A stretch of DNA of 64,000 nucleotides from Curvibacter sp. (GCA_004293725.1 REAW01000010.1:62001-126000), one strand, 5' to 3'. Positions 1 through 8,455 are shown, counted from the first letter of the stretch. Numbers and translations: made by a program. Notes: generated by a model not told the origin, from the sequence alone.

Positions 1-624
1 CGTGGGGCGGTCGGCGTCGGGTACCAGACAGGCTGGACAGTTGTCCATATCGTCCAGTTCAGGCCATTGGGGGTAGCTGGCCAGGCGCTGCGCGAACATG
101 GAGACATGGGCGTTGACCGCGGTGTCATCGACCCGGTGTGCGCCATGCAGCACCATAGGCGGCAGAAACCGCATGCCGCATAGCGCTGCAGTTTGTTCGT
201 AGGGCGGCATAAAGGCGTCAAAGAAATAGCGGTTGTAGCCCTGCGGGTGGTACGAATCTTCGGGGCCGCCGGTAGTGGCCACCAGCCACAAGTCTTTGCC
301 CTGCAGCGCTTGGCCGCCGCCGTAGGCCCAACCGTGGGTCAAGACCTCGTCGACCCAGAGCTTGAGCAAGGCCGGCATGGAATACCACTGGACAGGATGC
401 AACAAAACCACCAATCGCGCCTCTTGAAGATGGGCTTGCTCCACCGAAACGTTGACACTGTAATCAGGGTAGCGGGCATACAAATCGCAGACTTCGGCGG
501 TGTTTGTGGCGCGAGCTGCTTCCAAAAGGCGTCGGTTGACTCGGGATTCACGCCAATTGGCATGGGCCGCCACCACATAGATCGGCTTGGCAGGTGCTGT
601 CGGTGCTTGGGTTTCAGTGTCCAT
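1..624 (-). CDS. NAD(P)H-dependent oxidoreductase, KefF/MdaB-like flavodoxin fold (3' end cut by window edge)
   Basis: Reading the minus strand from the ATG at 624 gives 208 uninterrupted codons to base 1, so the ORF track misses it because its stop lies outside the window. The N-terminus (PIYVVAAHANWRESRVNRRL) is the nucleotide-binding start of flavodoxin-like quinone reductases. It is followed by LLHPVQWYSMPALLKLWVDE and ATTGGPEDSYHPQGYNRY, blocks typical of the KefF/KefG/MdaB group (Flavodoxin_2), which bind FMN or FAD and reduce quinones with NAD(P)H. KefF and KefG proteins are ancillary subunits of glutathione-gated potassium efflux pumps. Whether a KefB/C-type antiporter follows cannot be seen. 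The gene is divergent from the ParA gene with a 41-bp gap. Confidence 0.8.
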   Translation of the reverse strand, partial: MDTETQAPTAPAKPIYVVAAHANWRESRVNRRLLEAARATNTAEVCDLYARYPDYSVNVSVEQAHLQEARLVVLLHPVQWYSMPALLKLWVDEVLTHGWAYGGGQALQGKDLWLVATTGGPEDSYHPQGYNRYFFDAFMPPYEQTAALCGMRFLPPMVLHGAHRVDDTAVNAHVSMFAQRLASYPQWPELDDMDNCPACLVPDADRPT

Positions 625-665
625 ATCGATAACATAGCGCAGTTCTACCCTGCAAGGAGTCCTTT

Positions 666-1286
666 ATGTCCGTGGTTGTTGTTGCCAATCCCAAAGGCGG
701 AGTTGGAAAGTCCACCCTGTCCACCCAGATCGCGGGATACTTTGCTTCCCAAGGGAATGCTGTGATGCTGGGAGATGCCGACCGGCAACAATCTTCCAGG
801 CTCTGGCTGTCGCTACGACCGGCTGCGGCCCGGCCCATCACCAGTTGGGTGGTGAACGACGACAAGTTGGCCAAACCCCCCAAGGGAACTACCCATATGG
901 TGCTGGATACGCCGGCGGGCTTGCACGGCCGCCGTCTCAAAGAGGTGCTGAAGTTGGCCGACAAGATGGTGGTTCCGCTGCAGCCCAGTGTCTTTGACAT
1001 TTTTGCGACACGTGCCTTTTTGGATGAGCTGGCGGCAAGCGCCCAGGCAGCCAAAACGCAGATCGGCATTGTTGGCATGCGTGTGGATGAGCGCACCCGG
1101 GCGGCCGACCAGTTGCACACGTTTGTTGAAAGCCTGGGCTTGCCCGTGCTGGGCTTTGTGCGCGACACCCAAAATTACATTCAACTTTCTGCGCATGGCC
1201 TCACGCTGTTTGATGTTGCACCGGGGCGGGTAGAGCGTGACCTAGAGCAATGGCGTCCCATCTGCCAGTGGTTGGACGCGAAGTAG
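666..1286 (+). CDS. Orphan ParA-family ATPase
   Basis: This is a 206-aa P-loop ATPase. The deviant Walker A motif KGGVGKST lies at residues 10-17 and the Walker A' region VLDTPAG near residue 80, as in ParA/MinD/Soj proteins that dimerise on ATP and position cargo on DNA or membranes. The protein is short, like plasmid-type or VirC1-like ParA, and lacks an N-terminal HTH. No ParB gene or parS-like repeat is visible nearby, so a role in plasmid or chromosome segregation is unproven. The start ATG follows an AAGGAG ribosome-binding site. The next gene, on the same strand, is a MaoC-type hydratase, which gives no functional clue. Confidence 0.85.
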   Translation: MSVVVVANPKGGVGKSTLSTQIAGYFASQGNAVMLGDADRQQSSRLWLSLRPAAARPITSWVVNDDKLAKPPKGTTHMVLDTPAGLHGRRLKEVLKLADKMVVPLQPSVFDIFATRAFLDELAASAQAAKTQIGIVGMRVDERTRAADQLHTFVESLGLPVLGFVRDTQNYIQLSAHGLTLFDVAPGRVERDLEQWRPICQWLDAK

Positions 1287-1344
1287 GGCCGCTTTGTCGC
1301 CCGGCGGACATGCGGGCTTGACGGGGCTGGCTACATTCGCAGAC

Positions 1345-1800
1345 ATGAAAACCTTTGCCACCCTGGAAGAACTCTCCACCCAAGTGGGCCAACACGTTGC
1401 CACTAGCGAGTGGATCAGCGTTACCCAAGACCAGATCAACCTCTTCGCCCAGGCCACGGGCGACCACCAGTGGATTCATGTAGACGTGGAGCGCGCCAAG
1501 GCCGGTCCATTTGGCATGCCCATCGCCCATGGTTTTTTGACGCTCTCCCTGATTCCCCGTTTTTTTGACAGCGCAATTGCGGTGACGGAGGCGCGCATGG
1601 GCGTGAATTACGGGCTCAACAAAGTGCGCTTCATCGCCCCGGTGCCGGTCAATAGCCGGTTGCGGGCGCAGCTCAAGTTGCTGGCCAGCGACCCCATCGA
1701 CAACGGTGGTCGACAGCAGACGTGGGAAGTGACCGTGGAGCGGGATGGATCGCCAAAGCCTGTCTGTGTGGCCGAATCATTGGCACGGCAGTACCCTTGA
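1345..1800 (+). CDS. MaoC-family enoyl-CoA hydratase
   Basis: This is a 151-aa single hot-dog domain protein. The hydratase-2 motif is recognisable in ATGDHQWIHVDVERA, where Asp and His are the catalytic residues of (R)-specific enoyl-CoA hydratases, followed by GPFGMPIAHGFLTLSL. The likely reaction is hydration of trans-2-enoyl-CoA to (R)-3-hydroxyacyl-CoA in fatty-acid or PHA metabolism. The track's upstream TTG start adds a low-complexity extension, so I prefer the internal ATG at 1345 because homologues begin here. It lies 58 bp after parA. The physiological substrate is not evident. Confidence 0.85.
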   Translation: MKTFATLEELSTQVGQHVATSEWISVTQDQINLFAQATGDHQWIHVDVERAKAGPFGMPIAHGFLTLSLIPRFFDSAIAVTEARMGVNYGLNKVRFIAPVPVNSRLRAQLKLLASDPIDNGGRQQTWEVTVERDGSPKPVCVAESLARQYP

Positions 1801-1857
1801 GAGAAAGAGGAACTCCCGTTGGGATGCCTCTCTTCGTGCCGAGACCTTTGGGTTGCC

Positions 1858-2322
1858 TCACTCTCCGAAGCCGTTTTGTCGCCAAGCTTCAAACACAGTT
1901 ACTGCAACGGCGTTCGACAAATTGAGGCTGCGCTGCCCGGCCAGCATGGGTAAGCGCAGGCTGCGCTGGGCGTCAAACGCTGCGCGCACAGTGTCTGATA
2001 TCCCCTTGGTTTCAGATCCAAACACCAGCCAGTCTCCTCGCTGAAAAGCCACTGCATAGGGGCTGCGCGTGCCCCTTGTGGTGAGCGTAAACATGCGTTC
2101 TAACGCTGGTTGCTCGGTGTTCAAAAAAGTCTGCCAGTCGGCGTGGCGCTTAAGTGCAGCGTACTCGTGGTAATCCAGCCCGGCGCGGCGCATGTGTTTG
2201 TCGTCCATGGAAAACCCCAGCGGCTCCACCAAATGCAGGGTGCAACCCGTGTTGGCCGCCAGACGGATGACATTGCCCGTGTTGGGAGGAATTTCGGGTT
2301 CGACTAAAACTATATGAAACAT
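1858..2322 (-). CDS. trmL: tRNA (cytidine(34)-2'-O)-methyltransferase TrmL
   Basis: This is a 154-aa SPOUT-class methyltransferase of normal family length. The N-terminal motif PEIPPNTGNVIRLAANTG, the central VFGSETKGI and the C-terminal trefoil-knot SAM site LPMLAGQRSLNLSNAVA are all characteristic. TrmL 2'-O-methylates the wobble base of tRNA-Leu isoacceptors using SAM. The start at 2322 (MFHIVLVEPE) is chosen over the track's longer ORF because the family begins at this beta strand. It is convergent with the MaoC gene and 31 bp upstream of comF on the same strand when read leftward. Confidence 0.95.
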   Translation of the reverse strand: MFHIVLVEPEIPPNTGNVIRLAANTGCTLHLVEPLGFSMDDKHMRRAGLDYHEYAALKRHADWQTFLNTEQPALERMFTLTTRGTRSPYAVAFQRGDWLVFGSETKGISDTVRAAFDAQRSLRLPMLAGQRSLNLSNAVAVTVFEAWRQNGFGE

Positions 2323-2353
2323 GGCCTGTATTGTCGCGCGGCCGTGGGGACTG

Positions 2354-3049
2354 CTATTCCGTGCGCGCGAACACCAGCACCGTGATGTGTTGCACGCCAG
2401 CGCTGCGCAGGGCGGTGCTGGCAGCATGCAGTGAGGCGCCGCTGGTCATGACATCGTCTACCAGCACGACGCGCCGCCCGCTCAGCGCGTTGGCACGCAA
2501 TGGTTCCACGGCAAAAGCTCCTTGCACGCTGCGCAGGCGCTGGTGTCGCGGCAGGCTGCTTTGCGGTGGCGTGTCGCGCACCCGCAGCAGCAGTTCGGTG
2601 TTGATCTTGCCGGGCCCCAAGTGGCGCGCCAGTTCCAACGCCTGGTTAAAACCGCGTGTTTGAAGCCGCTGGGCCGACAAAGGTAGCGGCAGTACCAGGT
2701 GTGCTGCTTCCAGCGCAGGCTCTACCCAGGGGGTGCTGCGCATCAGCGTGGCCATGGTCTGCGCCCAGGCAGGGTGTTGCTTGAATTTGAAATCCGCCAC
2801 CAGCCGCGACCACGGGTAGGCGTAGGGAACAGCTGCCAGTGCGATGTCCCAATGGGGGGGCTCGACGATGCATGCCCCACAGCGTGGCATGTCTGTTGGC
2901 AAAGGCAGAGCGCAGGTCGTGCAGCGGTGCAGCGGTTGCGCAAACTGGTCGATACAGTTCTCACAGACGGCGTGGGCTGGCCAGGCATGGCAGACGGTGC
3001 ACCGGCTTGGCAGGCGCTGCGATACCCCCTTGAGCAGCTGGCGGAACAT
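2354..3049 (-). CDS. comF: ComF-family phosphoribosyltransferase-like protein
   Basis: This is a 231-aa protein. A double zinc-ribbon-like N-terminus (CTVCHAW, CENC, CTTC, CGAC) leads into a phosphoribosyltransferase fold ending with the PRPP-loop motif VVLVDDVMTSGASL. ComF proteins are needed for natural transformation, acting at ssDNA uptake, and are widespread in proteobacteria as ComF/GntX. The start at 3049 (MFRQLL) places the first zinc ribbon normally. The 435-aa track ORF runs far upstream over the divergent methyltransferase and is a read-through artefact. The divergent gap to the next gene is 39 bp, so the two probably share a promoter region. Confidence 0.9.
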   Translation of the reverse strand: MFRQLLKGVSQRLPSRCTVCHAWPAHAVCENCIDQFAQPLHRCTTCALPLPTDMPRCGACIVEPPHWDIALAAVPYAYPWSRLVADFKFKQHPAWAQTMATLMRSTPWVEPALEAAHLVLPLPLSAQRLQTRGFNQALELARHLGPGKINTELLLRVRDTPPQSSLPRHQRLRSVQGAFAVEPLRANALSGRRVVLVDDVMTSGASLHAASTALRSAGVQHITVLVFARTE

Positions 3050-3088
3050 ACGGGCAATATACTCGCCAACGCTCTCCAAGCCCACCCC

Positions 3089-4006
3089 ATGAGTACCCAG
3101 CGCCCCCCTACCATTGACCCCGTTGCCGCCGACCGCTGGGCCACCTTGCGACCGCAACACGCGGAGTCGCCTTGGTTGCACGAGGAGGTGGCCCGTCGGA
3201 TGGAAGAACGGCTGCAATGGATCGTTCAGAAACCGCAGCAATGGGTGCATTGGGGCCCCTTGCAGGGCGGCATGCAAGCCCACGCCCTGATCCGCAAGCG
3301 GTATCCTAATTCGGACTGTTTTGTTGTCGAAAGCACCGTGGATCGTTCGATATTTGCTAGCAAATTCATAGCTAAACCCTGGTGGAATCCGATGGAATGG
3401 GGTGGCGGCGCATTGAAATTTGAGGGGCCTGAATTGCCTGTGCAAATGTTGTGGGCCAATATGGCGCTGCATACGGCAGCAGATCCGGTGGCCCTGATTA
3501 CTGAATGGCATCGCCTGATTTCGGTGGGCGGTTTTGCAATGTTTTCCTGTCTGGGGCCTGACACCCTGCGTGAGTTGCGTACTGTCTATGCGCGCACGGG
3601 CTGGTCCATGCCGGGGCATGAATTCACCGATATGCATGACTGGGGCGACATGCTGGTGCAAGCAGGTTTTGCGGAGCCGGTGATGGATATGGAGCGGATT
3701 ACGCTGACCTACTCAAGTCCACAAAGCTTGTTGGCTGAATTGCGCAGCCTGGGCCGCAATCTGCATCCTGCGCGCTTTGCCGGATTGCGTTCTCGTGCTT
3801 GGTTGCAGCGCTTGCACCAGGCGCTGGCGGAAGGCTTGGCATCCCCAGCATCTGATGGTCGCCTGCAGGTGACATTTGAGGTGGTTTATGGTCACGCCTT
3901 CAAGCCTGTACCACGTCTCACCATGAAAACTGAGACATCAGTATCCCTGGAGCAGATGAGATCAGTACTTCGGCACGGCCCAGCCGGAAGCAAGAGTGGC
4001 ATCTAG
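3089..4006 (+). CDS. BioC-like SAM-dependent methyltransferase with a degenerate motif I
   Basis: This is a 305-aa protein resembling malonyl-ACP O-methyltransferase BioC. The post-motif blocks WANMALH (BioC SNLALQ) and FSCLGPDTLRELR (BioC FSTLGPDTLxEL) are clear. The usual glycine-rich SAM motif I (DLGxGxG) is replaced by HWGPLQGGMQ, so SAM binding may be altered or lost. Around residues 88-100 the coding DNA contains what looks like the left half of the interspersed repeat described elsewhere (GCTAGCAAATTCATAGCT), which may have disrupted or lengthened this part. In BioC the reaction disguises malonyl-ACP as its methyl ester to start biotin synthesis. Here that role is only a family inference. 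Start chosen at MSTQRPP, close to comF's divergent start. Confidence 0.7.
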   Translation: MSTQRPPTIDPVAADRWATLRPQHAESPWLHEEVARRMEERLQWIVQKPQQWVHWGPLQGGMQAHALIRKRYPNSDCFVVESTVDRSIFASKFIAKPWWNPMEWGGGALKFEGPELPVQMLWANMALHTAADPVALITEWHRLISVGGFAMFSCLGPDTLRELRTVYARTGWSMPGHEFTDMHDWGDMLVQAGFAEPVMDMERITLTYSSPQSLLAELRSLGRNLHPARFAGLRSRAWLQRLHQALAEGLASPASDGRLQVTFEVVYGHAFKPVPRLTMKTETSVSLEQMRSVLRHGPAGSKSGI

Positions 4007-4150
4007 GCAATTACCCGAGGCGGGTGTTTGCCTTTTTGAGGCGGATCAACAGATTGTCTGGACTACAATACCAAGAATTAGAGTAAGGGCATTCCCCCAT
4101 GCAGACTCACCCCGGTCCGCCAACGACCGGGCCTATTCGGGCAAAGGCGC

Positions 4151-4627
4151 ATGACGAACTTGGTTTTTCGGTTTGCGACGGTACAAGGGCGGCACGTACA
4201 GTGGTTTTTGCGGCGTAACTGTTCTGTTACTCCGGTGCAACTGGCCTGGCTGTACGTGTCACTGTGCGTGGTATCGCTGGGAATCGGAGTTTTCTTCTGG
4301 TTTCAGGGGGCTACTTTGGTGATTCCTTTCGCATCACTTGAGTTGGCTGCAGTGGGTTTTGCGTTTGTGATGTATGGCCGGCATGCCACAGATGGCGAGC
4401 ACATCTCTTTGCAAGATGGGCGGCTGGTGGTGGAATGGGAAAACGCGGGCAAACTAGAGCGTGCCGAGTTTCCTAGAGAGTGTGTGAGGGTAGAGCCACG
4501 ATCTGGCAACGGATCTTTGATCGAGTTGTCGGGGCGGGGAAAAACAATATGGGTGGGTCGGTTTGTTAGGCCTGAGCTGCGTCCGCAGCTCGCCAAAGAA
4601 ATTCGACTTGCACTGCGTGCAGCCTGA
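4151..4627 (+). CDS. DUF2244 membrane protein
   Basis: This 158-aa protein has two adjacent transmembrane segments near residues 28-70 (LAWLYVSLCVVSLGIGVFFW and VIPFASLELAAVGFAFVMY) and then a soluble beta-rich tail (ISLQDGRLVVEWE). This is the DUF2244 layout commonly found immediately upstream of cytochrome c oxidase subunit II in proteobacteria. Its function is unknown. The conserved location suggests a link to oxidase assembly or the respiratory membrane. The spacer of about 57 bp to coxB is compatible with co-transcription. I see no promoter I would defend in the 144-bp gap upstream. Confidence 0.8.
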   Translation: MTNLVFRFATVQGRHVQWFLRRNCSVTPVQLAWLYVSLCVVSLGIGVFFWFQGATLVIPFASLELAAVGFAFVMYGRHATDGEHISLQDGRLVVEWENAGKLERAEFPRECVRVEPRSGNGSLIELSGRGKTIWVGRFVRPELRPQLAKEIRLALRAA

Positions 4628-4684
4628 ATGGTCGCTGCAGCAGCTGGGCATTAGGTAATTTTGGGGCTTAGAAAAGTGAACACG

Positions 4685-5869
4685 ATGAAGAGCATATTGA
4701 ACAAACTGACCACTCCCCTGTTGGCGGTGGTTGCTTGGGTTGGCACTGCAGCATTGAGCCTTGCGCATGCTGTCAATGATCTGCCGGGCGGGCCTGCAGT
4801 CAACCAATTGAATTTACACCCCGCGGTGACCAAGATAGCCCACGAGCAGCAATGGCTGCACTGGTTCATGCTAATCGTGTGTACTGTCGTTTTTGTGGCT
4901 GTGTTTTCGGTGATGTTCTATTCCATTTGGAAGCACCGAAAGTCTCGGGGCTACAAGGCTGCCACTTTCCATGAGTCCGTCACGGTGGAAGTGATCTGGA
5001 CGATTGTTCCTTTTATCATCGTGATCCTGATGGCCTTGCCCGCAACCAAGGTGGTGGTCGCCATGAAGGACACTACGAACGCTGACTTGACCATCAAAGC
5101 CACCGGCATGCAGTGGAAATGGGGCTATGACTACCTGAAGGGCGAAGGCGAGGGCATTGGTTTCGTCTCCACTTTGGATAGTGATCAACGTGCACTTTCA
5201 AGCGCAGGCGGCCCGAAAAAGGGTGAGTCCATCGACAACTACTTGCTTAAAGTCGACAACCCTTTGGTGGTTCCTGTGGACAAGAAAGTTCGGATCATTA
5301 CTACTGCAAATGATGTGATCCACGCTTTTATGGTTCCGGCCTTCGGTATCAAGCAGGATGCGATCCCAGGTTTCGTGCGCGACACCTGGTTTCGCGCTGA
5401 AAAGGTAGGCGACTACTACGGCCAGTGCGCTGAGTTGTGTGGCAAAGAGCACGCTTACATGCCCATCCATGTCAAGGTGCTGTCGGCAGAAGATTATTCC
5501 GTTTGGGTGGCTGCAGAGCAGAAGAAAATGGCCGCGAAACAGGATGACCCCAATAAGGTCTGGACCTTGGAAGATATTTCGAAGCGTGGTGAGAAGGTCT
5601 ATGCCCAAAACTGCGCGGCTTGCCACCAAGCCAATGGCAAAGGTGCCGGTTCCATCAAGGCAGTGGTGGGTTCTGCCGTCGTGCTGGATGCTGACAAGAG
5701 CAAGATGATTTCCGTTCTCCTGAATGGTCAGAATAACGGCGCCATGCCAGCATGGAAGTCTTTAAGTGATACCGATATTGCAGCCGTGACCACTTTCACC
5801 AAGAACAACTGGTCCAACCAGACGGGTCAACTGGTGCAGCCGGCCGATGTGCTGGCGATGCGCAAGTAA
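4685..5869 (+). CDS. coxB: Cytochrome c oxidase subunit II with fused C-terminal cytochrome c
   Basis: This is a 394-aa protein. It has a signal peptide (MKSILNKL...LSLAHA), two transmembrane helices (about 57-85 and 105-125) and a periplasmic cupredoxin domain with the CuA ligands NDVIHAF and CAELCGKEHAYM. A C-terminal cytochrome c domain follows with CAACH and a likely axial Met in NNGAMPAW. It accepts electrons from cytochrome c and passes them through CuA to heme a. The fused heme domain marks a caa3-like subunit II. The ATG at 4685 is preferred because it starts the signal peptide directly. It heads the oxidase gene run. Confidence 0.96.
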   Translation: MKSILNKLTTPLLAVVAWVGTAALSLAHAVNDLPGGPAVNQLNLHPAVTKIAHEQQWLHWFMLIVCTVVFVAVFSVMFYSIWKHRKSRGYKAATFHESVTVEVIWTIVPFIIVILMALPATKVVVAMKDTTNADLTIKATGMQWKWGYDYLKGEGEGIGFVSTLDSDQRALSSAGGPKKGESIDNYLLKVDNPLVVPVDKKVRIITTANDVIHAFMVPAFGIKQDAIPGFVRDTWFRAEKVGDYYGQCAELCGKEHAYMPIHVKVLSAEDYSVWVAAEQKKMAAKQDDPNKVWTLEDISKRGEKVYAQNCAACHQANGKGAGSIKAVVGSAVVLDADKSKMISVLLNGQNNGAMPAWKSLSDTDIAAVTTFTKNNWSNQTGQLVQPADVLAMRK

Positions 5870-5911
5870 TGTTTTCGCGACAGAACGCACAGAATTGAGA
5901 AGGACTTCAGA

Positions 5912-7522
5912 ATGAGCGCCGTACTAGATCACCACGCCCATGACGACCATCACCATGCCCCTACGGGCTGGCAACGATGGGTGTATGCGACCAACCACAA
6001 AGATATTGGCACCCTGTATCTCTTGTTCAGTTTCACGATGCTGATTGTTGGCGGCATCTTGGCCCTGCTAATTCGCGCTGAGCTGTTTCAGCCGGGGCTG
6101 CAACTGGTGAACCCCGAGTTGTTCAACTCCTTGACCACCATGCACGGCTTGATCATGGTGTTCGGTGCCATCATGCCGGGCTTCGTCGGTTTTGCGAACT
6201 GGATGATCCCGCTGCAAATTGGTGCATCTGACATGGCATTCGCCCGCATGAATAACTTCAGCTTTTGGCTGATGATTCCAGCGGCGCTGATGTTGGTGGG
6301 GTCATTTTTCATGCCGGGTGGCGCACCCGCTGCTGGCTGGACGCTGTACGCACCCCTGACTCTCCAAATGGGTCCATCCATGGATGCGGGTATTTTTGCC
6401 ATGCACATCCTGGGTGCGTCTTCCATTATGGGCTCGATCAACATCATCGTGACCATTCTGAACATGCGCGCACCGGGCATGACACTCATGAAGATGCCCA
6501 TGTTTGTCTGGACTTGGCTCATCACCGCTTATTTGCTGATCGCCGTGATGCCCGTGTTGGCTGGCGCTATCACCATGACGCTGACAGATCGCCACTTTGG
6601 CACCAGCTTCTTTAACCCCGCTGGTGGCGGTGACCCTGTGATGTACCAGCACATTTTCTGGTTCTTCGGCCACCCCGAGGTCTACATCATGATTTTGCCG
6701 GCCTTCGGCATCATCAGCCAGATTATTCCAGCCTTTGCACGCAAGAAGTTGTTTGGCTACGCCTCCATGGTGTACGCCACGTCGTCCATCGCCATCATGT
6801 CCTTTATTGTGTGGGCGCACCACATGTTCACGACCGGTATGCCAGTGACAGGCCAGCTGTTCTTCATGTACGCGACCATGCTGATTGCGGTGCCCACGGC
6901 CGTCAAAATTTTCAACTGGATCGCCACCATGTGGCAAGGGTCCATGACGTTTGAAACCCCTATGTTGTTTGCCGTGGGTTTCATCTTCGTGTTCACCATG
7001 GGTGGTTTCACGGGCTTGATTCTGGCCATGGCGCCCATTGACATTCAGCTGCAAGACACCTATTACGTGGTCGCTCACTTCCACTATGTACTGGTGGCGG
7101 GGTCCTTGTACGGCATGTTCGCCGGCTACTACTATTGGGCACCGAAATGGACTGGGGTGATGTACAGCGAAACGCGCGGCAAGATCCACTTCTGGTGGTC
7201 GCTGATTGCATTCAATATCACTTTCTTCCCTATGCACTTTTTGGGTCTGGCCGGCATGCCACGTCGTTATGCCGACTACCCCATGCAATTCGCTGACTTC
7301 AATGCGGTTGCATCCGTGGGCGGATTCGCCTTTGGTTTAGCGCAGGTTTACTTCTTCTTTTGGATAGTTTTGCCCGCCATGATGGGTAAAGGCGAAAAAG
7401 CCCCCCAAAAACCATGGGAAGGTGCAGAGGGTCTGGAGTGGGAGGTGCCCTCTCCTGCACCATTCCACACCTTTGAGAATCCACCCAAGCTGGACGCGAC
7501 TGCAACCAAGGTGATTGGTTAA
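5912..7522 (+). CDS. ctaD: Cytochrome c oxidase subunit I
   Basis: This 536-aa polytopic protein carries the heme-copper oxidase signature. It has the low-spin heme a ligand in TMHGLIMVFG, the CuB ligand and His-Tyr cross-link in GHPEVYIMI, the His pair WAHHMFTTG, and the heme a3/a ligands in VVAHFHYVLV. It reduces O2 to water at the heme a3-CuB centre and pumps protons. The N-terminus is histidine-rich (DHHAHDDHHHAP). The ATG follows a GAGAAGGA ribosome-binding site 42 bp after coxB. Its stop codon overlaps the start of the following 37-codon gene (TAATG), indicating translational coupling. Confidence 0.98.
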   Translation: MSAVLDHHAHDDHHHAPTGWQRWVYATNHKDIGTLYLLFSFTMLIVGGILALLIRAELFQPGLQLVNPELFNSLTTMHGLIMVFGAIMPGFVGFANWMIPLQIGASDMAFARMNNFSFWLMIPAALMLVGSFFMPGGAPAAGWTLYAPLTLQMGPSMDAGIFAMHILGASSIMGSINIIVTILNMRAPGMTLMKMPMFVWTWLITAYLLIAVMPVLAGAITMTLTDRHFGTSFFNPAGGGDPVMYQHIFWFFGHPEVYIMILPAFGIISQIIPAFARKKLFGYASMVYATSSIAIMSFIVWAHHMFTTGMPVTGQLFFMYATMLIAVPTAVKIFNWIATMWQGSMTFETPMLFAVGFIFVFTMGGFTGLILAMAPIDIQLQDTYYVVAHFHYVLVAGSLYGMFAGYYYWAPKWTGVMYSETRGKIHFWWSLIAFNITFFPMHFLGLAGMPRRYADYPMQFADFNAVASVGGFAFGLAQVYFFFWIVLPAMMGKGEKAPQKPWEGAEGLEWEVPSPAPFHTFENPPKLDATATKVIG

Positions 7523-7635
7523 TGGCAACGCCTGATCAAAAGAAAGCGAATACACGCTTGGGCCTCATCTTGGCCTCGGTTGCTGCTATATTTTTTATCG
7601 GCTTCATGGCGCGTTTGGTATTGCTGGGGAAATGA
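7522..7635 (+). CDS. Cytochrome oxidase small assembly protein (37 aa)
   Basis: This tiny gene is too short for the ORF track. It runs from the ATG overlapping the ctaD stop (TAATG) to a TGA that overlaps the ctaG ATG (ATGA). It encodes a polar N-terminus (MATPDQKKANTRLG), one transmembrane helix (LILASVAAIFFIGFMARLVL) and a short basic end. Small single-span proteins at exactly this position are annotated as cytochrome oxidase small assembly proteins in betaproteobacteria. Coupling on both sides and the clean helix make this a real gene. A role in CuB insertion with Cox11 is inference from position. Confidence 0.85.
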   Translation: MATPDQKKANTRLGLILASVAAIFFIGFMARLVLLGK

Positions 7636-8234
7636 GCATGGGACTCAAGCGCGAAAACTCCAAAATGATGGGCAAGTTGGCGGTGATCACCGTTGGCATG
7701 TTCGCTTTTGGTTACGGGCTGGTACCCATGTACAAAGCGATTTGCGAAGTCACTGGCATCAACATCTTGGCACTCGGAGAGCAGGTACTCACAGGCCAAA
7801 AGAAGCAAGCCGGCAACACGCAAGTGGATCCCAGCCGCACTATCACCGTAGAGTTTGATGCCAATTCGCGCGGGCCCTGGGAGTTCAAGCCGGCGCAGCG
7901 CTCATTGCAAGTTCACCCCGGCGAACTAACCACCGTGGTTTACGAGTTCCAAAATGTACAGAACCGCCGCATGTCGGCGCAAGCTATCCCGAGCTATGCA
8001 CCTATGCAGGCCTCTGCTCATTTCAACAAGCTAGAGTGTTTTTGCTTCAGCGAGTACACGTTGGAGCCTGGCGAGAAGAAGTCTTGGCCCGTGGTGTTTG
8101 TGATCGATCCCAAGCTGTCCAAAGATGTGCGAACCATCACGTTGTCGTACACCTTCTTTGAAGTGGGTGGCAAAACACCGCCAGCTCCCGTTGCCAGTGT
8201 AAAGACGCTTGCTGAAGAAGGAGCAGGTTCTTAA
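7632..8234 (+). CDS. ctaG: Cytochrome c oxidase assembly protein CtaG/Cox11
   Basis: This 200-aa protein has a single N-terminal transmembrane anchor (LAVITVGMFAFGYGLVPMYK) and a periplasmic immunoglobulin-like domain with the copper-binding motif CFCFSEYTLEPGE. Cox11 delivers copper to the CuB site of subunit I. The length is normal for the family. The start overlaps the stop of the small upstream gene (ATGA), and the stop overlaps the start of the DUF2970 gene (TAATG), so the block is a translationally coupled assembly cassette. Confidence 0.96.
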   Translation: MSMGLKRENSKMMGKLAVITVGMFAFGYGLVPMYKAICEVTGINILALGEQVLTGQKKQAGNTQVDPSRTITVEFDANSRGPWEFKPAQRSLQVHPGELTTVVYEFQNVQNRRMSAQAIPSYAPMQASAHFNKLECFCFSEYTLEPGEKKSWPVVFVIDPKLSKDVRTITLSYTFFEVGGKTPPAPVASVKTLAEEGAGS

Positions 8235-8455
8235 TGGCAGACGATGGTGCAAACAAGACAGCCTTGAAGGCCACTTCGTTCATGCGGAGTGTGAAGCTGG
8301 TGGCTTGGTCTTTTTTGGGAGTTCGCAGCCATCAGGGATACCGTGATGACTTGGCAAATGTGAACCCTTTGCACGTGGTGCTGGTTGGCTTGGTGGGTGC
8401 CATTTTGTTGGTAATTGGTTTGATTAGTTTGGCGAAGTGGGTCGTGGCCTCGTAG
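8234..8455 (+). CDS. DUF2970 small membrane protein
   Basis: This 73-aa protein has a conserved amphipathic segment (KLVAWSFLGVRSHQGYRDDL) followed by one transmembrane helix (VVLVGLVGAILLVIGLISLAKWVV). That is the DUF2970 family, usually encoded between Cox11 and subunit III in beta- and gammaproteobacteria. Its function is unknown. The context points to oxidase assembly or stability. The start overlaps the ctaG stop. Confidence 0.85.
   Translation: MADDGANKTALKATSFMRSVKLVAWSFLGVRSHQGYRDDLANVNPLHVVLVGLVGAILLVIGLISLAKWVVAS

Noticed and set aside
1806-1830. Interrupted hairpin between the MaoC gene and trmL
   Set aside because: The stem is broken and no T-run follows, so I could not defend a terminator.
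2699-3088. Upstream extension of the BioC-like ORF
   Set aside because: It lies antisense within comF. The ATG at 3089 gives the family-like N-terminus.
6302-7288. 328-aa minus-strand ORF within ctaD
   Set aside because: It is antisense to the conserved subunit I gene, is histidine-rich in a way caused by codon patterns, and shows no family motif.
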